DNA of 64,000 nucleotides, taken from Xenorhabdus cabanillasii. GTDB lineage: Bacteria; Pseudomonadota; Gammaproteobacteria; Enterobacterales; Enterobacteriaceae. The translations under genes were made by a program, and so were the position numbers. Each line of letters begins with the position of its first letter. Position 1 is the stretch's first letter. The stretch is taken from positions 558,001-622,000 of the forward strand of contig NZ_QTUB01000001.1 of NCBI RefSeq assembly GCF_003386665.1, read 5' to 3'. Positions 9,558-18,225 of this stretch are shown here, piece by piece. The notes beneath the pieces were generated by a model. That model did not search any database. It was not told where the DNA came from and saw nothing but the letters and a program-made list of their open reading frames with translations.

Positions 9558-11291
9558 TTACTCCTTGGCTGTTTTATTTGTGGGGAGTTGCCAAAAATCG
9601 AAAAAGTTAAACCAATCAAGCGGAGATAACAGCGCATAATGTTCCAGACGGGAAGCGTAGTGATCGACCGCCTGCTGTAGTGCCTGATCTCTTTGTTTGC
9701 GGGGAAGTTCCAGTGGATTGGCAAAAGGCTCACAATAAATTCTGAACTGATTATTTTGCCGTAGAGCAAACATCAGTAATACCGGACAGCGTAATACGGA
9801 TGCAAGAATAAATGGCCCTTGTGGGAACGGTGCCAAATCGCCAAGAAATTGGCTCCATACTATTCGGCTTGTATTGGTATGTCGGCTGGCATTGCTACGG
9901 GATGAGTTGACGGCGATACGATCTCCGACGATTGCTACCCATTCTCCCGCATCGATTTTTTCTTTCAGCAGAATGGCTGTGTCTGCACCGACATCGGTAA
10001 CAGGTAATAGATTAATGCCTGCTTGTGGTGATACTTCTTCAATAATTTGTTTAAAACGTTGGGCATGTTCAGTGAACACTAAGGCATTAATCGTCTGTTG
10101 ACCGGCATGCTGAGCCAGTGCCCGGCAGACTTCAATATCACCCAGATGAGAAACCAGCAGGAGTTTCCCGCTCGATTCCCCGCCCAAAAGCGTCTCTTCT
10201 GCACCTTCAGCGAATTCAACATCTTTGCCCAATTTCAGATCACCACGCCAGCTGGCAATTTTGTCCAGCATCGCACCGCCAAAACGCAAATAGTGGCAAT
10301 AACTGTTTAGCCCATGTGGGATAGTCATATTTTTGCACTGCATCGTTTGTTTCAGACGGGCAAGATATTGTTGTGATGCTTGACGTTGCGCACCGCCGGT
10401 TATCCAGAAATAACCCACGACGGGGTAAAGCAGCCATTCAAACGGCTTGCGTCCGAGCCAGCGGTAAACTGCCAGCATAAACTTCATGCCATACAAACCA
10501 TTACGCTCTTTAATATCCGACCAGTGAGGTCGTTTGCGCCACCATCGGTTACGTAACAGTAAAGCAGGAATACGCGGCAACATGCCAAAAAATAAGCGGG
10601 TATGCATCCATGAAATGCTGAGATTATCCCGGAACGCATGAAAGTGAGACAAGCCATTTGCGGGATAAGTGACCTTTGTGGGGACAAATTCGCTTTCCGT
10701 ACCTTGCCAGTACAGCCGAACCATTATTTCAATGTCAAAGTCCATTCTGCGGCCAATCTCTCTCTTTGCCAGTAATTGCAGAGTGGGCGACAGTGGATAG
10801 ACACGAAAGCCACACATACTGTCTTTAATGGAAAGAGAAAGCGTTTCTACCCAAACCCAAAAATGAGTCATATAACGTCCATAAAGCCGGGACTTAGGTA
10901 CAGAAGCGTCATACATCGGGCAGCCGGAAATCAGACGATCCGGGTACTGTTGAGCTTTGGATAAAAACCGGGGGATATCTTCAAGACAGTGTTGACCATC
11001 GGCATCAACTTGCAAAGCGTGACTATAGCCAGCGTTTGCGGCAGCCCGCATTCCTGCTATCACGGCACCCCCTTTGCCCTGATTTTGTCCAAGGCGGATC
11101 AGGGTGACATTGGGTATCGCTGCCGCCAGCTTTTCAAGACAACGTTGAGTCGTGATCTCACTGCCATCGTCTACGATAAAACAGTGAAGTTGGCAGGAAG
11201 ATAATCGCTCCAGTACCGCAGACATTGTTGCTCCGTGGTTATAACAGGGAATAACCACGCACGGTTTAATCGTATTCACATTCAGTGACAT
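9558..11291 (-). CDS. apeJ: Glycosyltransferase-acyltransferase fusion ApeJ
   Basis: A 577-residue two-domain protein. Residues 10-240 are a GT-A family 2 glycosyltransferase (VIPCYNHGATMSAVL, the DDGS acidic pair near 39-42, and DADGQH near 116). Residues about 330-560 resemble a bacterial lysophospholipid/lipid A-type acyltransferase (LVSHLGDIEVCRA near 380). It probably builds or attaches the lipid anchor of the aryl polyene. Overlaps apeI by 10 bp. Confidence 0.85.
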   Translation of the reverse strand: MSLNVNTIKPCVVIPCYNHGATMSAVLERLSSCQLHCFIVDDGSEITTQRCLEKLAAAIPNVTLIRLGQNQGKGGAVIAGMRAAANAGYSHALQVDADGQHCLEDIPRFLSKAQQYPDRLISGCPMYDASVPKSRLYGRYMTHFWVWVETLSLSIKDSMCGFRVYPLSPTLQLLAKREIGRRMDFDIEIMVRLYWQGTESEFVPTKVTYPANGLSHFHAFRDNLSISWMHTRLFFGMLPRIPALLLRNRWWRKRPHWSDIKERNGLYGMKFMLAVYRWLGRKPFEWLLYPVVGYFWITGGAQRQASQQYLARLKQTMQCKNMTIPHGLNSYCHYLRFGGAMLDKIASWRGDLKLGKDVEFAEGAEETLLGGESSGKLLLVSHLGDIEVCRALAQHAGQQTINALVFTEHAQRFKQIIEEVSPQAGINLLPVTDVGADTAILLKEKIDAGEWVAIVGDRIAVNSSRSNASRHTNTSRIVWSQFLGDLAPFPQGPFILASVLRCPVLLMFALRQNNQFRIYCEPFANPLELPRKQRDQALQQAVDHYASRLEHYALLSPLDWFNFFDFWQLPTNKTAKE

Positions 11292-11641
11292 AACTTAATT
11301 TTCCCCTGGCTGGCCGTTTTGTATTCTCCGCCGTTTGGTGTTTCCACATCATATTGGAAAGTCAGGAGATGCTTTTTTTCTTCCCATTGGAGTTTTAACA
11401 GTAAATTATCTTCCGGTTGTAGAGGAAATTGGAACTTCACCATTTCAATAGAAGAAAAGGCCCAGCCCGGTGCCAGCAAAGTCTGAGCATAATGCATTAC
11501 CCAATCGATCTGGGCTACGCCGGGCAAAAGAGGCTGGACGGGGAAATGTCCACGAAACCAGCTAAGGTCAGGATCTAAATACAGGCGTATAATGGCCTCG
11601 TTTGGAGCAGGTTGCTCAAGATGGATTTCAATGGGGTTCAT
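11282..11641 (-). CDS. apeI: Hot-dog dehydratase ApeI
   Basis: A 119-residue FabZ-like protein. WFRGHFPVQPLLPGVAQIDW near residues 29-48 includes the active-site His and the GxxLLPGV loop of hydroxyacyl-ACP dehydratases. The frame is open upstream to 11686, but the ATG at 11641 (MNPIEIHLEQ) sits just inside the end of apeH and gives the usual length. In studied systems it acts as a heterodimer with ApeP. Confidence 0.82.
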   Translation of the reverse strand: MNPIEIHLEQPAPNEAIIRLYLDPDLSWFRGHFPVQPLLPGVAQIDWVMHYAQTLLAPGWAFSSIEMVKFQFPLQPEDNLLLKLQWEEKKHLLTFQYDVETPNGGEYKTASQGKIKLCH

Positions 11642-13070
11642 TAAATAGTTCCTGTAACTCAGGCCATGAGCGTTTGCTTTGGGCATTCAGGGGGATAGCA
11701 GTGACTACTCGCCAGTAACGGGGAAGTGCGACGGATTCCAGCCAGGGTTTTAACTGACGATGCCAATCTTGTGAAAATTTTCTGTTTCCCTGTTGTCGGT
11801 AGTGTTTTAGTGTTTCATTATCCAAAACAATGACAGCACCGATATGGCAGCGTTTTCCTCGATTGATGGTGAGCACAGCGGCATCGACGATCCCATCTAT
11901 TGTACACAAACGGCGTTCAATTTCTGACAAAGAGATCCGTTTTTCTTCGATCTTAACCAAGCGATCACGGCGCCCCAGTAGTGAGAAATTACCTTGTTCA
12001 TCAAATAAAAGCTGGTCATCCAAAACCATTCCGTCGGAAGCGGAAAGCAGAGGAGAATAAACGCGTAAATTATTCTCCTCATCTTTTTGGAAAAAGACGC
12101 CGGGGAAGGCTTTCCAGACAGTGTTATCTGTTTTGCGGGTACGCCAGGCCATGATCCCTGTTTCGGTACAGCCATAAATTTCATTTGGTATGGTATTGAT
12201 CCACTGCGTGACTCGTTCAGCATCTGCAAAATTTAATGGTCCACCCGCAGAAACCACGAAAGAGCAATCGGGAGCAGGCAGAGTATCATCTAATCGTTGC
12301 AGAAATGCAGGGCTGCTAATCAATGCATAACGTGCCAGGGGCGTATGTGTTAAAGGAGCCTGTGAGCGATTGGCGAATTGTTCCGGAAATTCTACCATTT
12401 TGCGTTCAAATGGCAGGCCAAGGGACATCGGTAGCCAAATACGGAAGGTTAATCCATATAAATGCTGGTGGCTGACTGAAGCCCGGATAACACAAGATTG
12501 CAGCGAGTTCCCCCATAAGGAAGCCAGCCATTGGGCTTCGAGATCCATCATTGCTACGGGTTTGATGACCTGTTTAGGCATACCACTGGAACCTGAGGTG
12601 AATATCACCAGAGCTGCATCCGACGCTATGTGGGGCAGAATTATTTTTGACGGAATTGTTTTGGGCAGAGTTGTTTTGAGCAGAGTTGTTTTAGACAAAA
12701 TTGCTTCAGGTGCAATACTGTCTTGTTGATGTGGTAAAGCGTGCCAGCAAGGACAGGACAGTTTCAGGGGCAGATCTGTCAGTACACCGTCAAAACAGGA
12801 TTGTTGTTCCTGTAACTGAGCTTCACGACAATGTCCCGGAATAACGGGAGTTTTACCTGCATGTAGTGTGGCTAATAGTGCAACACAGAAATGGTAACTG
12901 TCATCGAAACATAATGCCCAGCGTGATGCGTTATGATTTCTCAAACGAAGATATAACGCAGTAACATCCTGCCGAAATGTACTCAGGCTGATGCAATGAT
13001 TACCCCAGACTATAATCCTTTCAGGGGGGAGCTCTTCTGATAGCCATTGGGATACAGGGTAGGTTTTCAT
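11628..13070 (-). CDS. apeH: AMP-dependent acyl ligase ApeH (starter activation)
   Basis: A 480-residue ANL-superfamily adenylating enzyme. The P-loop IFTSGSSGMPKQ is near residue 155-165, YGCTETG near 290 and the hinge region GRRDRLVKIEEKRISL near 375. It should activate the aryl starter acid and load it on an ACP. The start at 13070 is chosen because ATGA overlaps the apeG stop and AAGAG precedes it. Between the N-terminal domain and the P-loop is a run of five imperfect 5-residue repeats (see the repeat entry). Confidence 0.87.
   Translation of the reverse strand: MKTYPVSQWLSEELPPERIIVWGNHCISLSTFRQDVTALYLRLRNHNASRWALCFDDSYHFCVALLATLHAGKTPVIPGHCREAQLQEQQSCFDGVLTDLPLKLSCPCWHALPHQQDSIAPEAILSKTTLLKTTLPKTIPSKIILPHIASDAALVIFTSGSSGMPKQVIKPVAMMDLEAQWLASLWGNSLQSCVIRASVSHQHLYGLTFRIWLPMSLGLPFERKMVEFPEQFANRSQAPLTHTPLARYALISSPAFLQRLDDTLPAPDCSFVVSAGGPLNFADAERVTQWINTIPNEIYGCTETGIMAWRTRKTDNTVWKAFPGVFFQKDEENNLRVYSPLLSASDGMVLDDQLLFDEQGNFSLLGRRDRLVKIEEKRISLSEIERRLCTIDGIVDAAVLTINRGKRCHIGAVIVLDNETLKHYRQQGNRKFSQDWHRQLKPWLESVALPRYWRVVTAIPLNAQSKRSWPELQELFNEPH
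12638..12712. repeat. Five tandem 15-bp units inside apeH
   Basis: Units GAATTATTTTTGACG, GAATTGTTTTGGGCA, GAGTTGTTTTGAGCA, GAGTTGTTTTAGACA and AAATTGCTTCAGGTG follow each other in frame. They encode degenerate pentapeptides (AILSK, TTLLK, TTLPK, TIPSK, IILPH) in the linker just before the adenylation P-loop. Because 15 is a multiple of three, copy-number change would keep the frame. Confidence 0.8.
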
Positions 13071-13663
13071 CTCTTCTGAATCCGTTGGCGTACCAGCCAT
13101 TCAATAATAATAAGCAACCCGATTAATAGGTAACTGATCATACCGTTCCACAGTGTCCACAGTGTCATATTGTTGTACAGACAAGTACCGAATGCGACTG
13201 TGCCATTGAAAATAAAAAACCAGCACCAGATATAAGTCACTTTGCGTGTATAAGCGACACCTTCAGGGGGTAAATCTGGCTCTTTTATCCGGGCCAGCCG
13301 TTCCACGATAGGAGGGCCGTAGCACAACGAGCTACCAAAGAGAGTGAGTAAAACTGCGTTTACTATCACTGGGTAATACATCAAAAGATGATGATTTCTC
13401 AGGAAAAAACTTGCTAATCCTAATAATATCCCGGCAATTGATAATATCCAGCCAGTATTCCAATGTGTGTACTGCTGTTTATCTGTTTTATGTTTGCTTA
13501 ACCCTTTGTTTTTACTTAGCAGTAAACGAAAAACAAAAAACAGGATGATAATAGGCAATACGGCATTAAATTGCCCATAGCTGACCATCGCCCATACCAG
13601 AAAAGGCCAGGCGATTAACATCACGGTATTGGCAATCCGAAACAATAAAATTAACGGCTTCAA
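13067..13663 (-). CDS. apeG: Integral membrane protein ApeG
   Basis: A 198-residue protein with about five hydrophobic segments (near residues 10-28, 30-48, 72-88, 92-112 and 148-190) and short basic loops, matching the conserved membrane protein of aryl polyene operons. No enzymatic motif is apparent. It overlaps apeH by 4 bp. Its function is not known to me; membrane anchoring of the assembly line is one possibility. Confidence 0.75.
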   Translation of the reverse strand: MKPLILLFRIANTVMLIAWPFLVWAMVSYGQFNAVLPIIILFFVFRLLLSKNKGLSKHKTDKQQYTHWNTGWILSIAGILLGLASFFLRNHHLLMYYPVIVNAVLLTLFGSSLCYGPPIVERLARIKEPDLPPEGVAYTRKVTYIWCWFFIFNGTVAFGTCLYNNMTLWTLWNGMISYLLIGLLIIIEWLVRQRIQKR

Positions 13664-13716
13664 TTAACTACCCGGGATTCTTTCTTACTGCTTATGTCGG
13701 TGCTTGATTTGAGGGA

Positions 13717-13965
13717 TTACTGTTCTTGTAACAGTTGTTCCACCGCATCGACAACGTCCTGAACTGTGCGGACAGATTTGAATGCTTCAGGTTTAATTTT
13801 GCGTCCCGTTTTTTTCTGTAAGTGAACGACCATATCAACAGCATCAATGCTATCGAGTTCCAGATCTTCATAGAGGCGAGAATCAGGAGTAATGTCTTCA
13901 GGAGAAAGTTCGAACAGTTTAACCAAAAGCTGTGATACTTCCTGATAAATTTGTTGTTTTTCCAT
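13717..13965 (-). CDS. apeF: Acyl carrier protein ApeF
   Basis: An 82-residue acidic ACP. The 4'-phosphopantetheine attachment serine is in LELDSIDAVD (about residue 39). One of two ACPs in the cluster; in studied systems the two have distinct partner specificities. A good GGAAGATC ribosome site precedes the ATG at 13965. Confidence 0.9.
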   Translation of the reverse strand: MEKQQIYQEVSQLLVKLFELSPEDITPDSRLYEDLELDSIDAVDMVVHLQKKTGRKIKPEAFKSVRTVQDVVDAVEQLLQEQ

Positions 13966-13980
13966 GATCTTCCTCTGTTC

Positions 13981-14265
13981 TTATGCCTGCTGTGACTGGA
14001 TATAAGATGCCAGTGTGGCAACAGAAGAGAAATGCTGGCGCATTTCTTCACTTTCAGCAGATAACACAGTGCCATAACGGTTTTTGATCGCCAGACCTAA
14101 CTCCAGTGCATCAATGGAATCTAACCCTAGCCCGTCGCCAAACAGAGGCGCTTCGGTTTCAATATCAGCAGGAGTGATATCTTCCAGATTCAGTGTATCT
14201 ATAATTAATTGTTTTATTTCAATAAGTAAGTCTTGGTTTAGTTCTTGCATTATTGTGTCCAACAT
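13981..14265 (-). CDS. apeE: Acyl carrier protein ApeE
   Basis: A 94-residue ACP with the attachment serine in GLGLDSIDALE (about residue 55). The ATG at 14265 directly abuts the apeD stop; a second ATG at 14250 would give 89 residues and is similarly plausible, since neither has a clear ribosome site. The protein should carry the starter or growing polyene chain. Confidence 0.88.
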   Translation of the reverse strand: MLDTIMQELNQDLLIEIKQLIIDTLNLEDITPADIETEAPLFGDGLGLDSIDALELGLAIKNRYGTVLSAESEEMRQHFSSVATLASYIQSQQA

Positions 14266-15060
14266 CTAGTAATTTGATGGTGTTAATAATTGGGTGAGTT
14301 GACGATTAAGCTGGCGGGCAGCAATAGTGTATCCGCTCTCCATATCAACAGCAAAATCCTCATTGGTGAGCTGTTCACCAACTGTGATGGTGTAAATTGG
14401 TTTCTTGGGTGGAATTTGATACCACTTGCTTTTCTTATCCAGCATCTTCTGGCTGCAAGTAATATGTACAATCCGTAAATCACACTCACAACGTACAGCA
14501 ATATTGGCAGCTCCGCGCTGGAGTAAAATTGGGTGACCGGGGGTTGTACGCGTCCCTTCCGGAAAAATCAAGATATTATTACCAGAAGCTAATCTCTCAC
14601 GACAAACAGGCAGCAGAGTTGCTGCTTCATTGTTGATGAGATAACGGGCGGAGCGGATCACACCACTGACGAAAGGGTTACGCAACAGTGCGGATTTCAC
14701 GATGCAATCTGCATCCGGCAAATGTGATGCCAGAATGACGTAATCCAGTAACGTAGGATGATTAGCAACGATCAGGCAGCCTTTATCCATGCGCAGTTTA
14801 TCAATGCCACTAAAATGATAATCCAGCACACCTAGTTTTCTGGTCAGAAAAAGGAACAGACGGAAACAAGCCGAAATACTATGCCGGGCAATGCGACATC
14901 GTTTTTCTGGATTGCGCTGCAAAATCAGCAATAAATTGAACCAAATAAGAGAAAGCAACAGCCCACCAACACCAAACAGGGCGAAACAAAACCCGGTCAT
15001 AAGCAGACGCCAAAACCAATTAATTCGTTCGGTTATGTTGCTTGTCATCCTTTGCCTCAT
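14266..15060 (-). CDS. apeD: 1-acyl-glycerol-3-phosphate-type acyltransferase ApeD
   Basis: A 264-residue PlsC-family protein. The NHPTLLDYV motif (HxxxxD catalytic pair, near residue 96) and FPEGTRT (near 168) are both present. An N-terminal hydrophobic region (about 15-50) places it at the inner membrane. It probably joins acyl chains to the polyene lipid anchor. Its ATG overlaps the apeC stop (ATGA). Confidence 0.87.
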   Translation of the reverse strand: MRQRMTSNITERINWFWRLLMTGFCFALFGVGGLLLSLIWFNLLLILQRNPEKRCRIARHSISACFRLFLFLTRKLGVLDYHFSGIDKLRMDKGCLIVANHPTLLDYVILASHLPDADCIVKSALLRNPFVSGVIRSARYLINNEAATLLPVCRERLASGNNILIFPEGTRTTPGHPILLQRGAANIAVRCECDLRIVHITCSQKMLDKKSKWYQIPPKKPIYTITVGEQLTNEDFAVDMESGYTIAARQLNRQLTQLLTPSNY

Positions 15061-15845
15061 ACTATTTTTTCCATACTATCTATTTGTTCCGTGATATCTA
15101 TTTGTTCGGTACTATTGGCTCCATACTGCCGGCTCCAGTGCCATTCACAATGATCCCCTGTCACGGTAAAACACGGTTCTCCATTTAACCAGCCGTGTAG
15201 AAATTGCAGGCTTTGGGGAAGGGAAGGGGCAGTTTTCTGTGATGAGCGTTTTTCACAATGCAGATCTTTTCCTTGTTCCAGAAGCAGGGCAACAGCGAAT
15301 GGATAAGTTGGGGTATTTTCATCTATCACATTGAGGTAAAAATCGGGGATCTTGCCATCAAAATCGACGAGCAATACTTTGTTGTAACCTGCATGCAGCA
15401 GAGTTGCGACTTCAAATAACCCTTGCTGGAAACTGTCTATTCCCGCAGAAACAGAAGAAGAAACCAGGGGTGCTTTGGCAACGATGGTCAGGTTTCCCAC
15501 GGACGAATTATGGACTGACATGGCGAAATTGGTTGGAGAAACGCTTTCTGTGTGCGCCAGATTCATCAGTATTTGGTAATTTCGTTCCAGTTCACCATGA
15601 CGGCTGGTATAGACAATGGCATCCACCTTATTCCGGTGCAAAATACTTAAACCACAATCTACAGCCAGACGGCTGCCTGAATTCAGGCGGCGGGCTGTCA
15701 TCATGGGTAATTGAGAGCATTTTGCCAGTGGGTTTGAACCGTCTATAACCGCAGGTGAAATAGCAGACCAGTTTTCCCACTCTTCAGGAACAGAAAGACC
15801 CGGTGCCACGGCTTGCCAATCTGTAATGTCCAATGTCAATTTCAT
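15057..15845 (-). CDS. apeC: Chain-length factor ApeC (KS-like, catalytic Cys missing)
   Basis: A 262-residue KS-like protein, much shorter than a full ketosynthase (about 400). Where a KS has the catalytic Cys, this protein has SSSVSAGIDSFQQG near residue 140, so it cannot condense alone. This matches the chain-length factor that pairs with ApeO. The C-terminus carries a small duplicated motif (TEQID twice). It overlaps apeD and lies 13 bp from apeB. Confidence 0.85.
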   Translation of the reverse strand: MKLTLDITDWQAVAPGLSVPEEWENWSAISPAVIDGSNPLAKCSQLPMMTARRLNSGSRLAVDCGLSILHRNKVDAIVYTSRHGELERNYQILMNLAHTESVSPTNFAMSVHNSSVGNLTIVAKAPLVSSSVSAGIDSFQQGLFEVATLLHAGYNKVLLVDFDGKIPDFYLNVIDENTPTYPFAVALLLEQGKDLHCEKRSSQKTAPSLPQSLQFLHGWLNGEPCFTVTGDHCEWHWSRQYGANSTEQIDITEQIDSMEKIV

Positions 15846-15858
15846 GAAATACCGTTTA

Positions 15859-16932
15859 TTACTTCTTCTTGCAGATCAATAGCGTGTGCCCAAGCCCTAA
15901 CTGATCAATTTTGTTTTCTACTACAAACCCGGCTTTATCGAGGAATTGATTAAAATCACTCATGCTATAAAAACGGCTATTGCCATTTGCCATGCAGGTA
16001 AAATAAAGCGAAGTCGCATTGAGGCTGTAGGCTGCGGCTTCAAAGGGTTGACAGTCCCAAAATAATTCCATGATGCATACTCTGGCATCAGGTTTCATTG
16101 CTGCTGATATTTTACGCAAAATGTCGACAATCTGTGTTCCGGAGAAACAGTCGAGGAACTGACTCATCCACCAGATATCGGCGTCTTTGGGTAATTCACA
16201 ATCCGATAACATATCAACAGGATGGCCTGAAATACGTTCAGCCATGCCTTGGCCGAGTATATTTTCTTCAACCAATCTAATTTGCTGGGGCAGGTCCAGA
16301 ATAGTGACGTTGACTTTACTGTCATATTGGCAACAGCGCAATGCCCATTTTCCTGTATTTCCACCAACGTCATAAATCAATTTAGGGTTCAGGGAGAAAA
16401 TGGACTTTAACGCAGCATTGAAAGCTGAATCAGAATAGAAATGATCAAATGAGAACCAGCTTGTTTTTGCAGGCTCTGGTAATTGGCTGAGAGCCGGGTA
16501 GATTGTAGGCCATTCACCAAATACTTTTAAGCCAGCGGGTTTATTTTTTTGCAGCGATTCTTTCAGATAAAACAGGCCCTGATAGCATACGTCTTGAGTA
16601 AAATCCATATTGACGCGTGTCATTTTATCATGCAATAAATAGTGACCTATTTTACTAAGAAAATAACGGTTATCGCGTTTCAGGATAATTCTGCCACTTA
16701 ACCCCATATCCAATAAAACACCTACACCGTAGCTGTCTAATTGTGAAGCACGACAGATATCCTCTTTAGTTGCACCTTCTTTATGGTTTTTATCCAGAAA
16801 AGATAAAATACCAAAATCACGCAGACCAATAGCGGCCTGGAATAGCATTGGCGCAAAAGCAATACGTTGAGCTTCAGTAATAGCTTCAAACGCACTCAAT
16901 TCATCTTTGTCATAAGTATGGGGAGTGGTCAT
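15859..16932 (-). CDS. apeB: SAM-dependent methyltransferase ApeB
   Basis: A 357-residue class I methyltransferase of the plant-OMT-like type. An N-terminal dimerisation/winged-helix region covers about residues 1-165. The SAM-binding motif IYDVGGNTGKWAL is near 188, followed by DLPQQI near 218. It would methylate the aryl head group, or hydroxyls on it. It is the first intact gene downstream of the damaged apeA-like gene. Confidence 0.82.
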   Translation of the reverse strand: MTTPHTYDKDELSAFEAITEAQRIAFAPMLFQAAIGLRDFGILSFLDKNHKEGATKEDICRASQLDSYGVGVLLDMGLSGRIILKRDNRYFLSKIGHYLLHDKMTRVNMDFTQDVCYQGLFYLKESLQKNKPAGLKVFGEWPTIYPALSQLPEPAKTSWFSFDHFYSDSAFNAALKSIFSLNPKLIYDVGGNTGKWALRCCQYDSKVNVTILDLPQQIRLVEENILGQGMAERISGHPVDMLSDCELPKDADIWWMSQFLDCFSGTQIVDILRKISAAMKPDARVCIMELFWDCQPFEAAAYSLNATSLYFTCMANGNSRFYSMSDFNQFLDKAGFVVENKIDQLGLGHTLLICKKK

Positions 16933-17027
16933 ATATCCGGATATCCGATATGTCTGTAAAATTATAGGATTAAAGCCTATCTCATCAAGGGGTTGTGATT
17001 GACCAGAATAGGCTCTGAAATAGAAGT

Positions 17028-17418
17028 TTACTGATTAGACAGTAAAGCTAAATTTAATTGAATGTCTTTATCCAGATTGTTGACCCAGCGGTTATAATTA
17101 CGGTGAATATTTCCTTTTCTTTCCATCATCTTACGACTATTAACATAATTGATAGAATAATTTTTTTCAGTGTAGTTAATGCGTATTTGTACATCATGAG
17201 CACGACTCTTCAGGTAACCATCAATAACACCAGGTGAGACTTCAGTCATTGCCCATTTACGTTTTTTTACCCGCTTCCAGGATAGCTTTTTTCACTGTAG
17301 ACAATGAACTTTTTGTCACAATTGTTGTTTGCGGAGTTAATATTGGCGCTGTACGGGCACAACCCGCGAGCATAGCAACACAAGCCAGACTGATTAAAAT
17401 CTTGGATGCGGTTTTCAT
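17028..17418 (-). pseudogene. apeA: ApeA-like lipoprotein gene with a one-base frameshift
   Basis: The first frame starts at 17418 after AGAGGAAA and encodes a lipoprotein signal (MKTASKILISLACVAMLAGC, lipobox LAGC). It ends early after AILEAGKKT. The rest of the conserved small protein (MTEVSPGVIDGYLKSR, SINYVNS, NYNRWVNNLDKDIQ) is in the next frame. The A7 run (T7 on the plus strand, 17262-17268) has one base more than the continuous frame AGKKRKWAMTE requires. Total length 391 is 3n+1, as expected for one insertion. Either decay or a homopolymer sequencing error. Confidence 0.75.
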
Positions 17419-18186
17419 TCTATTTCCTCTTGCTAAGTGTGAGTGTCTCACAAGTAATGTTTCCATTTTTAAAAGGCTATATTAAATAAATTATTATCAC
17501 GTCGCTACAATTACTCTTCTTTTAGCAGCCTGTTGGTTATTTTCTGTGCATTACATACCTCGAATTTATTACTGCTATCTACAGATAGGTCATAATAAAA
17601 ATTCGGCTTATAGACTGTAGCTCTTATGTTTCCCTGTGATTTTTAAATTAGGCAGATTAAGAACTTGTCTCAATATTTATTAATTGTTACAGACTGTTTT
17701 CTCAAATTCTGATATTGGTTATTTTATTTAGATATAAAATTTCGGTAATTTTCATTATTTAATTGATAAATTAAATATTACTTCACCAGTTTTCATTATG
17801 TAGTTTTTGATATAATTATTAATTATTAATTAAAATAAAACTAAAATGTAAGCATTCAGGTTGCTAACCAACTTTCCCATCACTCATATTTAAAATATTA
17901 TTTAATAACAATTAGATACAGGAAATAAGAATCCGCATTAATATTCACATATAAAAAATGAGCCATTATAACGTCGTTTTCTTATTCATAGCCGTTAACA
18001 GCAATCACCAAATATTCTATTGCTAATGATGAATCTCTAATTTTTTATTGTTAATAGCCTGAACTGAAAATAAGCACCATTATTGTTCAACGCATGAACC
18101 ATTATTGTGCAAATCGTTGTTTGCTAACACACTTGTTTAAGCTAATAGTTTGAATATTAGTACATATATTATTTGGCATGCGTATT
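17419..18186. other. AT-rich divergent intergenic region
   Basis: About 770 bp without a credible gene, between the leftward ape operon and the rightward urea amidolyase genes. It should contain both promoters, but it is so AT-rich that many -10-like hexamers occur and I cannot pick one with confidence. No clear binding-site symmetry was seen except the inverted repeat at its right edge. Confidence 0.6.
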
Positions 18187-18225
18187 GCTGTGAAACTCCA
18201 ATCATACTAATTGGAGTTTCACAGC
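18187..18225 (+). promoter_or_regulatory. Perfect 16-bp inverted repeat covering the atzF ribosome site
   Basis: GCTGTGAAACTCCAAT and ATTGGAGTTTCACAGC flank the 7-nt loop CATACTA. The right arm ends at the base before the ATG at 18226 and contains the only Shine-Dalgarno match (GGAG, 18213-18216). In RNA it would form a very stable hairpin that hides the ribosome site. In DNA it could be an operator. Confidence 0.7.
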
